Source: Gordonia sp. KTR9
GTDB lineage: Bacteria; Actinomycetota; Actinomycetes; Mycobacteriales; Mycobacteriaceae
Assembly (NCBI RefSeq): GCF_000143885.2
Contig: NC_018581.1
Span: 248,001-312,000 of the forward strand
Direction of reading: 5' to 3'
DNA length: 64,000 nucleotides
Shown here: one piece after another, positions 34,087-42,310 of the stretch
Position numbering within the stretch: the first letter of the stretch is position 1
How the letters are laid out: every line of letters starts with the position of its first letter
Notes under the pieces: generated by a model
Databases searched by the model: none
What the model was told of the DNA's origin: nothing
What the model saw: only the letters and a program-made list of their open reading frames with translations
Made by a program: the position numbers and the translations under genes

Positions 34087-34767
34087 ATGCAGTATGACGA
34101 AGTAGTTATGGGGCGTCGCAGCATCCGCGGATTCACTCCCGATCCCGTCCCCCGAGAGCTGATCGAGGAGATCCTCACGCTCGCGATGCGGGCACCGTCG
34201 TCGATGAACACACAGCCCTGGAACTTCCACGTGATCACCGGGGAACCCCTGGATCGCATCCGTGCGGGAAACACCGAACGCAATCTCGCCGGCGTGCCTC
34301 ACTCACGAGAGTTCCGGACCGGCGCGGAGAAGTTCACGGGGACACATCGTGACCGCCAGGTCCAGGTTGCCAAGCAGCTGTTCGGCGCGATGGGCATCGC
34401 CCGCGAGGACACGGAGATGCGGCAGGACTGGGTGCTGCGGGGATTCCGTCAGTTCGATGCCCCGGTCTGCGTGATCGTGACCTACGACCGCATCCTGGAC
34501 GGCAGCGACGACACGCCGTTCGACTGCGGTGCGGTCTCGACCGCCCTGGTCAACGCCGCCTGGTCCCGCGGTCTGGGCGCGGTGATAAACAGTCAGGGCA
34601 TCATGCAGTCGCCGGTGGTCCGGGAACATGCCGGGATCCCGGACGATCAGGTGATCATGAAGAGCATCGCGCTGGGCTGGCCGGATGACACCTTCCCGGC
34701 GAACTCGGTGATCTCCGAGCGGAAGTCGGTCGAGGAGGCCGCCACCTTCGTGGGGTTCGGGCAGTGA
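34087..34767 (+). CDS. Nitroreductase-family FMN oxidoreductase
   Basis: A 226-residue flavoprotein. The N-terminus GRRSIRGFTPDPVPRELIEEILTLAMRAPSSMNTQPW is diagnostic: the first Arg/Ser cluster binds the FMN phosphate and SSMNTQPW lines the flavin. GRxLGAVINS-like and GWPDDTFPANS near the end also fit. It should reduce a nitro, quinone or enone substrate with NAD(P)H. AAGGAGAG lies about 9 nt before the ATG. It is a single gene, divergent from the NRPS-like gene across a 295-bp gap in which I see no other gene, and convergent with the PPOX protein. A biosynthetic link to the NRPS-like enzyme is possible but unproven. Confidence 0.9.
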   Translation: MQYDEVVMGRRSIRGFTPDPVPRELIEEILTLAMRAPSSMNTQPWNFHVITGEPLDRIRAGNTERNLAGVPHSREFRTGAEKFTGTHRDRQVQVAKQLFGAMGIAREDTEMRQDWVLRGFRQFDAPVCVIVTYDRILDGSDDTPFDCGAVSTALVNAAWSRGLGAVINSQGIMQSPVVREHAGIPDDQVIMKSIALGWPDDTFPANSVISERKSVEEAATFVGFGQ

Positions 34768-34810
34768 CCTTTCCGGTCCCTCGAGTCGGCCCGTCGGCCG
34801 GCCGCAGTAC

Positions 34811-35299
34811 TCAGCGCGGCAACCGGGTCATTCCGTAGACCCGCTCGACCCGCACTCGCAGGAGCCGCCTCTGTTCGCGCACCATCGCGGCCCGATAGTC
34901 GTCCCAGTCCGGGTGGTCCTCATTCCGAAACGCCCGGTACCAGTCGACCAAGAGGTCGACGGTCGGATCGTCCGGTGCCGCCGCGACCGGGCTCAGCGTG
35001 CCCGTCCCCTCGGCCACGGCGTATGCCGAGAAGAATCCGTCGCCGAGGACGTGGAGGCTGACCCGGGGATCGCGTTCGACGTTGCGCGATTTGGCCCGGG
35101 GCGCGGTGACCGAGATCAAGGCCGATGCCGTCTCCGGTTCCCACAGATGAATGACGTTGGATGACTGCGGTCGGCCGTCGCGCCGGAGCGTGATGAGGAT
35201 GGACTCCTGATGGTCGGCGACGATGCGCAGGAGATCGGGGTCGAGGTCATCTCGGGGAGAGTTCATGCGGATCGCAACGCCGTGCGAGCCGGAGTCCAT
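34811..35299 (-). CDS. PPOX-fold (pyridoxamine-5'-phosphate oxidase-like / F420-type) protein
   Basis: About 162 residues with the split-barrel flavin/F420-binding fold: ILITLRRDGRPQSSNVIHLW, then SRNVERDPRVSLHVLG, and a C-terminal RVERVYGMTRLPR. This pattern is common among actinobacterial F420H2-dependent or heme/FMN-binding small proteins, which often reduce unsaturated substrates. The start is uncertain: ATG 35299 has GGAG 9 nt upstream; GTG 35314 and ATG 35266 are alternatives. It ends facing the nitroreductase gene and begins 41 nt after the metallo-beta-lactamase-fold gene, so those two may form an operon. Cofactor is inferred, not seen. Confidence 0.78.
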   Translation of the reverse strand: MDSGSHGVAIRMNSPRDDLDPDLLRIVADHQESILITLRRDGRPQSSNVIHLWEPETASALISVTAPRAKSRNVERDPRVSLHVLGDGFFSAYAVAEGTGTLSPVAAAPDDPTVDLLVDWYRAFRNEDHPDWDDYRAAMVREQRRLLRVRVERVYGMTRLPR

Positions 35300-35340
35300 A
35301 CCCGTGAGCTCCACGACGGCTCATCTCGGCGCTGTCGGAA

Positions 35341-36132
35341 TCAGCGCGACAGTGCCTCACGCGCGGCCGCGGCGACTCCGCCGCGATGGATCGGGCCGTG
35401 GCCGGGCAGCAGGATGTCGGCGTCGAGCTCGGTGAATCGCTCGACGCTGCGTCGCGCGGTCGGTTCGTCGTGCTGGAAGAGCGACGGGATGCACTGCGGA
35501 CCGGTGATCGACGAGATCTCGTGCCCGCTCACCAGCGCATCACCGGACACCAGGGCACGGCCGTCGGCGACGAGGTAGGCGCTGTGTCCGTCGGTGTGAC
35601 CGGGACTCGCGACGGGGACCGGCGCACCCGGGAGCTCGAGCGGTCGCAGCTCATCGGTGGCGCCGCCGACGGGGAACCCCGACGCCTGCGCGAGGCCCGC
35701 ACGACTGAGGACACCGAGAGGTGTGGTCTTGGCGAGCCACGCCCACAGTCGCGGATTCGCGACCTGCGGGGCGAGATCGAGTGCATTGGCCTGCTGGAGG
35801 TGATGGCGCAGTGCGTGATCCACCTCGACGGGGTCCATGTAGACGTCGAACCCGTACCGCGCCTGCAGCTTCACGAGGCCACCGAGGTGGTCGACGTGGG
35901 CGTGGGTGAGCAACGCACCGCGCACATCCTCGGGCTTGCGGCCGATCCGTTCGATCGATTCGACGACCTGACCGGCCTGGCCCGGGTAGCCACCGTCGAT
36001 GAGCGTCAGTTCGCCGTCCTCTTCCAGGAGGATCCAGTTCACGACATCGGTGGAGACGAAATGCGTTGTCGACGAGTCGCCGTCGACCTGGGTGATCGTC
36101 ATCGGACGCGAGGTGCGGAACGGTGGTCGCAT
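35341..36132 (-). CDS. Metallo-beta-lactamase-fold hydrolase
   Basis: A 263-residue MBL-superfamily protein. The metal site HAHVDH (HxHxDH) is clear, with GHTDGHS, SGDALV and GHGPIH supplying the later ligands. Such proteins hydrolyse thioesters, lactones or similar bonds. The start at 36132 leaves only 5 nt after the aftA stop, so it is the distal gene of the dprE1-dprE2-aftA run and is probably co-transcribed. In mycobacteria embC follows aftA at this position; here the MBL gene takes its place. The specific substrate is unknown. Confidence 0.88.
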   Translation of the reverse strand: MRPPFRTSRPMTITQVDGDSSTTHFVSTDVVNWILLEEDGELTLIDGGYPGQAGQVVESIERIGRKPEDVRGALLTHAHVDHLGGLVKLQARYGFDVYMDPVEVDHALRHHLQQANALDLAPQVANPRLWAWLAKTTPLGVLSRAGLAQASGFPVGGATDELRPLELPGAPVPVASPGHTDGHSAYLVADGRALVSGDALVSGHEISSITGPQCIPSLFQHDEPTARRSVERFTELDADILLPGHGPIHRGGVAAAAREALSR

Positions 36133-36137
36133 CGCGG

Positions 36138-38267
36138 TCACTTCCGGACGACGAGGACGAACGGGCCGCGCTCGGTGACCTCGAAGCGCGGGTCGTCGAA
36201 GACCGCCGGATCGAAGGTGACCGTGTAGCGCTTCACGTTCGGGTCGTTGGGATAGACGTCCTCGGCGAGGCGGAGCGTGTAACCGTCTGCGCTGTACCGG
36301 AACAGGAAGACATTCGGCGGGGTCCACGGCGAGCGGTCGAGAGCATCGACGAGTTGGTCGGCGTTCTCGCTCTCCGCCCACCGCGCGATGGCGGTTGCGC
36401 GTTTGTCGAATTCGGCCAGTGGGTTCGCGTAGTGCGAGGTGAGTCCCTGGAAACCCCAGTAGGGGTAGATCGACAAGAAGCCGAAGTCGGCGGTGAGGAC
36501 CACGTTGTCGGTGCGCGGCCTGCCGGTCTGCTCACCGATCAGCTTGTCCAGCTCCGCGAAGTACGATTCGGCTCCCGCCGGGCGAGCATCCGCGCGTTCG
36601 CCGTACCCGTCGGTGTCGGTGTAGGCGGTGGTGATCTCGGTGGCCAGATGGCCCGGGATGCTCTGTGCCATCGCGATGGCCGAGAGGACGGCGAGCGCAC
36701 CCACGACCACGCGAACGTCGCCGAATCGGCGCACCGCCCAGTGCGCGAGATCGACGACGCCGAAGACGCCGGCCGCGCTCAACGTGGCCACCAGGATGGG
36801 TTCGAGACGGAACGAGAGCAGGGTGGTTCCCAACGCGGTCATCAGCATCGACAGCAGGCAGAACACGTAGACCGTCAGCACGGTGACGCCCATCGCCAGG
36901 GCGACGGTGCGGGTGCGGAAGCGCAGCAGGATCCACAGGAGACCGATCATCGTGATGGCGCCGACGAGGTTCAGGCCGAACATCGGCAGCGGCAACACCG
37001 AACCGCGTTCGGGCAGATAGTGTTCAGCGGTCCCGCCGCTGGCCGGGGTGTTGGTCAGACGTGCCCACAGGTAGGGCGCCCAGACCAGCAGGGCGATAAG
37101 GCCGGAGATGACCGCGACGGCGACGAGGCGCCCGGTCACCGCGACCACGACGCCACGCCGTCGGCTCCGGATGGCTGCCGACGACGTGGCCTTGTTCGAC
37201 GCGCCCAGCCATCCCTGCACGGCGAAGTAGCCGGCCAGGAGGACGGCGGTCAGGGCGAACAGTCCGGTGTAGAGGGTGTAGGTCGCGGCCGAGATCCCCA
37301 GGAACACCCCGGACGCTGCCACCGCGGGCCAACTCGTCGTGCCGAAGAGCGGGCCCACCGGGCCGTCGGCGGCTCGGGTTCGTCCGCGCAGGGCGTAGGT
37401 CAGTGTGATCAGCATCGGCACGCCGATCAGCACCAGGATCGCCGCGTAGGGCTCCGGCGAGGCGTACAGCAGTGTGACGGTCGTGACCGCGAGTCCGAGG
37501 GCGACACCGCGATCCGCGCCGAACATCCGGATGAACAGGATGACGCCGACGGCCGCCGCGACCGCCATCGACACGATCGCCCACGTCTTGTAGGCCTCCC
37601 AACCGGGCTGACCGAGCAGGTTGGCGAAGCGTCCACCCCACCAGAACCAACCGGCCGGGTAATACGGCGGCAGCTCGGTATAGGTCATGTCCGCCAGGTG
37701 GGGGCTCGACGTCATCCGCGTCAGATACTCGGTGCGGAACTCCTGATCGACCGACAACCCGAAGAGGTAGAGACGTGTTGCGCCCAGCGGCATCCCGATG
37801 GTCACGGTGACGAACCCCGACATCGCGGCCGCGGACAGCACCGGCACCAGCAGGCGCCCCTTGCCGTACCGGTAGAGGAGCGCGGCCACGACCAGGATGG
37901 CGATGGCCAGCACCTGTCCGGCCGTCGTCAGCGACCGGGTGACGTTCGACGAGTTGAACGCCGGCCACTCGACGGTTCCGATGGCCGCCAGCCCCGCCAT
38001 CGACACCGCGCCGCCGACCACCACGGCGATCACCAGGGACAGTGCTGCCCGCCCGTAGTCGGACGCGCCTCCCCCTGTTCCCTTGGGCGCGGTGGGCGTG
38101 CCTCCTTCCGCTCCCTGAGTTGCGGTGGACGTGCCCCCTTCCGCTCCCTGAGGTGCGGTGGGCGACTCTCCTCCTGCTCCCTGAGGTGCGGTGGACGTGC
38201 CCCCTTCCGCTCCCTGAGGAGTCCCGGAGCTTGCGGAGGGACGTCTCGAAGGGTCAGGTCGGTTCAT
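36138..38267 (-). CDS. aftA: Galactan 5-O-arabinofuranosyltransferase AftA
   Basis: A 709-residue multi-pass GT-C enzyme that puts the first arabinofuranose residues on the galactan chain. LYLFGLSVDQEFRTEYLTRM followed by DMTYTELPPYYPAGWFWWGGR is the hallmark region, and about a dozen membrane segments follow, with a soluble C-terminal domain ending RFEVTERGPFVLVVRK. It is longer than M. tuberculosis AftA (about 640). The excess is an N-terminal tail of five 11-residue repeats (TAPQGAEGGTS type) encoded by tandem DNA repeats, before the first membrane helix at about residue 72. ATG 38267 is directly preceded by an in-frame GTG. It lies 31 nt after dprE2, in the mycobacterial order dprE1-dprE2-aftA. 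Confidence 0.93.
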   Translation of the reverse strand: MNRPDPSRRPSASSGTPQGAEGGTSTAPQGAGGESPTAPQGAEGGTSTATQGAEGGTPTAPKGTGGGASDYGRAALSLVIAVVVGGAVSMAGLAAIGTVEWPAFNSSNVTRSLTTAGQVLAIAILVVAALLYRYGKGRLLVPVLSAAAMSGFVTVTIGMPLGATRLYLFGLSVDQEFRTEYLTRMTSSPHLADMTYTELPPYYPAGWFWWGGRFANLLGQPGWEAYKTWAIVSMAVAAAVGVILFIRMFGADRGVALGLAVTTVTLLYASPEPYAAILVLIGVPMLITLTYALRGRTRAADGPVGPLFGTTSWPAVAASGVFLGISAATYTLYTGLFALTAVLLAGYFAVQGWLGASNKATSSAAIRSRRRGVVVAVTGRLVAVAVISGLIALLVWAPYLWARLTNTPASGGTAEHYLPERGSVLPLPMFGLNLVGAITMIGLLWILLRFRTRTVALAMGVTVLTVYVFCLLSMLMTALGTTLLSFRLEPILVATLSAAGVFGVVDLAHWAVRRFGDVRVVVGALAVLSAIAMAQSIPGHLATEITTAYTDTDGYGERADARPAGAESYFAELDKLIGEQTGRPRTDNVVLTADFGFLSIYPYWGFQGLTSHYANPLAEFDKRATAIARWAESENADQLVDALDRSPWTPPNVFLFRYSADGYTLRLAEDVYPNDPNVKRYTVTFDPAVFDDPRFEVTERGPFVLVVRK
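38077..38255 (+). repeat. 33-bp tandem repeats inside the 5' end of aftA
   Basis: Units start at 38077, 38110, 38143, 38176 and 38209. The middle units begin GCTCCCTGAGGTGCGGTGG, the same core as the dispersed repeat; the last unit keeps the original element end (GGAGCTTGCGGAGGG, then CTCGAAGGGTC). The 33-bp period preserves the aftA frame and yields 11-residue repeats. Confidence 0.9.
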
Positions 38268-38298
38268 CACGTCCCACTCAGACTCGGCGATTCAGCGA

Positions 38299-39060
38299 TC
38301 AGATCGGCAGCTTGCGGAAGATCGGCCGCGGGATGTGGCGGAGCACCATCATGATGTAGCGGAACGGTCCCGGCACCCAGACGATCTCCTTGCCCTTGGT
38401 GGCCGCGGCCACCGCCAGGCGACCCACGTCTTCCTTCTCGACCGTGAGTGGCGCTTCCTTGACGTGCGCCGACAACCGGGTGCGCACCTGACCCGGACGG
38501 ATGACGAGGACTCGAGCGCCGAAGGGGCGCAGTGCTTCTCCGAGTCCGAGGTAGAACCCGTCGAGTCCGGCCTTGGTGGAGCCGTAGACGAAGTTGCTGC
38601 GACGGACACGCTCACCGGCGACCGAACTCATCGCGATGATCTGACCGTGACCCTGGGCCTTCATCTTCTCGCCGAGCAGCACACCTACGGAAACCGCGGC
38701 GGTGTAGTTGATCTCGGCTTCGGCGACGGCGAGGCCGTGGTCCTGCCAGGCCTGTTCGTCGTCGCCCTGGATGCCGAAGGCGACGATCGCGACGTCGACG
38801 TCACCGTCGGCGAACGCCTTGTCGATGACCGCCCGGTGAGTGTCGGTGGCACGGGCGTCGAAGTCGATCTGGGTGACCTCCGTGGCGCCGGCGTCCTTGG
38901 CCTTCTGGACGGCGGCAGCGGCGGTGGGGTCACCCGGAAGGGTGGCGAGGATGACCCGCGCCGGGCCCTTGCTGAGGTATTCGGCGGTGATGGCGAGCCC
39001 GATCTCGGAGCTGCCTCCCAGGACCAGGATGGACTGTGGGACGCCCACGGCGTTGATCAT
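38299..39060 (-). CDS. dprE2: Decaprenylphospho-D-erythro-pentofuranosid-2-ulose 2-reductase DprE2
   Basis: A 253-residue SDR that reduces the keto intermediate made by DprE1 to decaprenyl-phospho-arabinose, the arabinose donor for AftA and the Emb enzymes. The cofactor loop is GGSSEIG at 15-21 and the active site is FVYGSTKAG, with Tyr and Lys in YxxxK. The C-terminal [23 protein letters not shown] is membrane-associating and typical of DprE2. It lies between dprE1 (81 nt) and aftA (31 nt) on the same strand. Identification rests on sequence pattern and perfect gene order. Confidence 0.95.
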   Translation of the reverse strand: MINAVGVPQSILVLGGSSEIGLAITAEYLSKGPARVILATLPGDPTAAAAVQKAKDAGATEVTQIDFDARATDTHRAVIDKAFADGDVDVAIVAFGIQGDDEQAWQDHGLAVAEAEINYTAAVSVGVLLGEKMKAQGHGQIIAMSSVAGERVRRSNFVYGSTKAGLDGFYLGLGEALRPFGARVLVIRPGQVRTRLSAHVKEAPLTVEKEDVGRLAVAAATKGKEIVWVPGPFRYIMMVLRHIPRPIFRKLPI

Positions 39061-39141
39061 GTGTGTACTCGCTTTCGGTGACGTACAGGTCGGTTGCGCG
39101 TGAGCGCGTCGGAAACTGGGTGCGTCGAGAATGTCCGTCGC

Positions 39142-40566
39142 TCAGGCGAGTTCGAGTCGCCGGCCCATGTCCGACATGAACACCCGGTTGGGGTCGACGC
39201 GGCGACGGGTCGCGATCCAGTCGTCGATCTCCGGGTACATGGCGTGGAAGCTCTCGGCCGACGTACGCGAGTCCTTGGCGGTGTAGAGGCGGCCGCCCAT
39301 CGCCATGACGCGGCGGTCGAGGTCGTTGAGGAACTCGGCGAGACCGGCCTTGACGGGGAAGTCGAGGCAGACGTTCCAGCCCTTGAACGGGAAGCTCAGC
39401 GGTGCCCGGTTGCCGTCGCCGAAGAGCTTGATGACGTTGAGGAAGCTGACGTGCCCGGACGCCTGGATGTGCTCGATGAGTGCGGTGAACTCACCCTCGT
39501 TACCGGTGGGCACGATGAACTGGTACTGGCAGAAGCCGCCCCCGCGTCCATAGGCGTTGTTCCAGTCACCGAACACGTCGAGCATGTGGTAGAACTGCGC
39601 GAGATTCTTGACCTTGCCCTCGCTGGGCGGTCCGATCCGGTAGTAGGCCTCGCCGACCGCGGAGAACGAGAGCTTGTTCGCGAGCCCGCGCGGGAAGATG
39701 TCCGGGAACCGGACCAGCGGCTTGTTGTTGAACGACAGTGGGTTGTCCCGGTACTTCTCCGGTAGTTCGTCGACACGGGCGAGGTTGCCTCGCGAGAAGG
39801 TGCCGCGGCCGAGTTTCGGGGGTCCGCTGATGGTGTCGAACCAGCCCGAGGCGTACTCGTACCCGTCCTCGAAGCCGTCCTGGAGGTGCAGGTCGAGGGT
39901 TTCCTGCAGCGAGCCGGTGCGCGCCGTGTCGGCGATGAAGTACGCGCTCTCGGTGCGCTTCATCTGGATCTTCGCGCGCAGCACGATGCCGGTCAGTCCG
40001 ATGCCGCCGATGGTCGCCCAGAAGAGTTCGCCGGCCGGGTCGTCGGCCGACCCGCCCGGGGTGAGGGTGAGGATCCGGCCGTCCGCGACGAGGAGCTGCA
40101 TCTCGAGGACGTGGTTGCCGAAGCTGCCCTGGCTGTGGTGGTTCTTGCCGTGGATGTCGTGCGCGATCGCGCCGCCCACCGTCACCTGCCGGGTGCCCGG
40201 GAGCACCGGGACCCACAGGCCGTGCGGGAGTGCCGCCTGCATGAGCGTGTCCAGCGATACGCCGGCGTCGACGTCGACCGTGGCCGACTCGTTGTCGATC
40301 GCATAGATCCTGGTCAGCGGGGTCATGTCGACCGTGAGTCCGCCGCTGTTCTGGCCCGACTCGTTGTAGGAGCGTCCGAGCCCGCGGGCGATGACGCCGC
40401 GTTTGAGGTAATCCGGCTTGTCCGCGTTGTCGTCGGCCACCCGGGCGACCGCCTCGGCGATGACCTCGGGGTACGGCGTGGACAGGACGTGACCCTCGAT
40501 CGGGGTGGTGCGAGACCAGCCCACCAGCTTGCGGGTCGTGATCGGCAGCAACTCTTCAGTAGACAT
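39142..40566 (-). CDS. dprE1: Decaprenylphospho-beta-D-ribofuranose 2-oxidase DprE1
   Basis: A 474-residue FAD enzyme that oxidises decaprenyl-phospho-ribose, the first half of its epimerisation to the arabinose donor. The FAD part has [32 protein letters not shown] and GSFG. Cys400 (WNVCLDFP) and Lys431 (YTAKDSR) match M. tuberculosis Cys387 and Lys418 with the same offset of 13. Cys387 is the residue attacked by benzothiazinones, so this enzyme should be sensitive. The C-terminus [13 protein letters not shown] is conserved. It starts the dprE1-dprE2-aftA run. The GtrA-like gene found upstream in mycobacteria is absent here; only small ORFs precede it. Confidence 0.97.
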   Translation of the reverse strand: MSTEELLPITTRKLVGWSRTTPIEGHVLSTPYPEVIAEAVARVADDNADKPDYLKRGVIARGLGRSYNESGQNSGGLTVDMTPLTRIYAIDNESATVDVDAGVSLDTLMQAALPHGLWVPVLPGTRQVTVGGAIAHDIHGKNHHSQGSFGNHVLEMQLLVADGRILTLTPGGSADDPAGELFWATIGGIGLTGIVLRAKIQMKRTESAYFIADTARTGSLQETLDLHLQDGFEDGYEYASGWFDTISGPPKLGRGTFSRGNLARVDELPEKYRDNPLSFNNKPLVRFPDIFPRGLANKLSFSAVGEAYYRIGPPSEGKVKNLAQFYHMLDVFGDWNNAYGRGGGFCQYQFIVPTGNEGEFTALIEHIQASGHVSFLNVIKLFGDGNRAPLSFPFKGWNVCLDFPVKAGLAEFLNDLDRRVMAMGGRLYTAKDSRTSAESFHAMYPEIDDWIATRRRVDPNRVFMSDMGRRLELA

Positions 40567-40702
40567 CGCTAAAGAGGGTACCTGGGTGACCGACCTGCAC
40601 GGACCGTCCGTCCCGAGCCGAGCTGCCGCTCCGTGACCGCAGCGGCCCGGTGAATCCGTTCGACCGGTGGTCCCCTGACGAGGGTGACGTCGCTGTCTTG
40701 CG

Positions 40703-40825
40703 TCAAGCCCACGTCGTCAGGGCTACAACGATCGCGGCCATCGCGATGACATAGGTCACGGCCCACCAGAGGTCGCGGCCGGGTGTTGGTTGCGGCGGAT
40801 GAGGGACGGTGGAGTGCTGGGTCAT
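40703..40825 (-). CDS. Small ORF, 40 residues, single membrane segment
   Basis: Reads from ATG 40825 to a TGA at 40703. After a Pro/His-rich head it has [22 protein letters not shown], a convincing transmembrane helix at the C-terminus. No strong ribosome-binding site is visible. It lies 136 nt upstream of dprE1 on the same strand, where mycobacteria have a GtrA-type membrane protein, but it is far too short to be that. Not recognised; a small membrane protein is possible. Confidence 0.4.
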   Translation of the reverse strand: MTQHSTVPHPPQPTPGRDLWWAVTYVIAMAAIVVALTTWA

Positions 40826-40880
40826 GTCTCGGGCGTGAACGAGTTCGTGTCGGGCGGGGTGCGTGGCGCTGGGTGTGATC

Positions 40881-41051
40881 TCACGAGGCCGGAGCGGCTC
40901 GGTGCACTCGAGTTCGGCCGGCGAGGGGCCTGGTCGATTGCCCGGCCGGGGGGCGTGCGCGCGCGATGTCGGATGGCGTCATCACCTGTGTCCACCACCT
41001 CTGCAGCGGGCTCGGGTCGGGCCAGATGATCGTCTCGTCTGCAGTGGGCAC
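40881..41051 (-). CDS. Small ORF, 56 residues, GTG start with strong RBS
   Basis: GTG at 41051 follows AAAGGAG at 7 nt, a near-ideal ribosome-binding site. The product starts VPTADETIIWPDPSPLQRWW and ends in an Arg/Pro/Ala-rich tail; no membrane segment is seen. I recognise no family. It precedes the 40-residue ORF by 55 nt on the same strand, so the two may be co-transcribed toward dprE1. The ribosome-binding site is the main evidence. Confidence 0.4.
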   Translation of the reverse strand: MPTADETIIWPDPSPLQRWWTQVMTPSDIARARPPAGQSTRPLAGRTRVHRAAPAS

Positions 41052-41372
41052 GGGGAGCTCCTTTCGGTGAGAGGTGGTCTGCGTGTGCACAATGCGACTG
41101 ATTCATGAATAGCACCGCCGGCGGGTGGTTCGCCACCTGTTGCCCTCGGGTCATTCGGCCGAGACATGGTGCGCCAGTCCAACACTCGGAGATCGGGTGC
41201 CGAGGCCGGTCGCAGAGGTCGGTGCGGGGTTGCTCGCGGTGTCCGGGTGTCAGAGCGGTCGTCGGTTCGGCCGCCGGGTCCATGCCATCGTCGAACGAAC
41301 CATTGACTGATGGCACTATCCGTGGTGGCATGCATCACAGGGTCGAAGCCCGGCGTACGACGAGGAGTCCGA
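41052..41372. other. Intergenic stretch, no gene seen
   Basis: About 320 bp between the GTG-started small ORF and the diiron oxygenase gene, which diverge. The 10-bp palindrome ATTCATGAAT (41101-41110) and a small dyad CCAT-6 nt-ATGG (41300-41313) are the only structures noticed. Promoters for both directions should be here. Confidence 0.5.
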
Positions 41373-42284
41373 ATGGAAGCAGCACTCAACGATGTGACCC
41401 GCCCCGATGATGGGGTCGATGAGGTCGCTGTGCGCCTCCTGGCGTCCGCGACGCGGCTGTCGCGTAACGCGATGACCGAGATCGACTGGGACGAGCCGCT
41501 CGATCCGGAGAAGTACGGCTGCAGTCCGGAATGGTCGACGCTCTATGGAACCGCGTACTGGGACGAGATGACCGAGCAGCAGCGGATTCGCCTCACCCGC
41601 CACGAGACCGCGTCGATCATGAGCATCGGTATCTGGTTCGAGATGATGCTGCAGGAAATGGTGATCCGCGACCAGTACCTCGGTGACTATCACCGCCCGG
41701 AGTTCCAGTTCGCCCTGACCGAGGTCGCCGATGAATGCCGGCACTCGATCATGTTCGCGAAGACCTCACACAAGCTGACGGGTACCAGTTACACGCCGCA
41801 CCCACGTCTGGGTCGTTTCGGCAAGCTGTTCATGCGGGTGGCCGGCGGTGAGATCGCCTACGCCGGAATCCTTGCCGCCGAGGAGGTCCTGGACGTGTTG
41901 CAACGCGGGTGCATGCGCGACGACCGGGTACTGCCGCTCGTGCGCACCGTCAACGAGATCCATGTTCTCGAAGAGTCGCGGCACATGCGGTTCGCCCGCG
42001 AGGAGGTCCGGCACTCCATGCGTGAGGCGAGTTGGATTCGGCGGCAGCTCAGTTCGGTGATCACCGCGATGGCGGTGTCGTACATCCTCGTGAGTCTCGT
42101 CCGCCCGCAGGCCTATGCCGACGCCGGATTGGACCATCGTCGCGCCGTCGGCGAGATGCGCCGCAACCACCATTTCCAGTCGATGGTGCGTTCGGGTTGT
42201 GCACACCTGATGGGCTTTCTCGACGACGTCGGTCTGCTCACCCGGCCCGCTGCGCGGATCTATCGCAAGGTCCACATGCTCTGA
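41373..42284 (+). CDS. AurF-like diiron oxygenase
   Basis: A 303-residue helical protein of the p-aminobenzoate N-oxygenase (AurF, PF11583) family, which uses a carboxylate-bridged diiron centre to oxygenate amines or related groups. Likely ligands are in RHETASIMSIGIWFEMMLQE, ADECRHSIMFA and NEIHVLEESRHMRFAREE, giving the repeated E/ExxH pattern. The ATG at 41373 follows GAGGAG at 5 nt. It stands alone on the plus strand and faces a TetR gene 26 nt away, whose product may regulate it. Many mycolata carry chromosomal AurF-like genes without a known product, so the substrate is open. Confidence 0.85.
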   Translation: MEAALNDVTRPDDGVDEVAVRLLASATRLSRNAMTEIDWDEPLDPEKYGCSPEWSTLYGTAYWDEMTEQQRIRLTRHETASIMSIGIWFEMMLQEMVIRDQYLGDYHRPEFQFALTEVADECRHSIMFAKTSHKLTGTSYTPHPRLGRFGKLFMRVAGGEIAYAGILAAEEVLDVLQRGCMRDDRVLPLVRTVNEIHVLEESRHMRFAREEVRHSMREASWIRRQLSSVITAMAVSYILVSLVRPQAYADAGLDHRRAVGEMRRNHHFQSMVRSGCAHLMGFLDDVGLLTRPAARIYRKVHML

Positions 42285-42310
42285 CGGCTCGGCGTCGGTG
42301 GGCCCGTCGC

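Noticed and set aside
36123..38354. 743-codon plus-strand frame over aftA
   Set aside because: Antisense to aftA. It is rich in Asp/Arg/His/Gln strings without domain structure and exists because codon third positions are almost all G or C.
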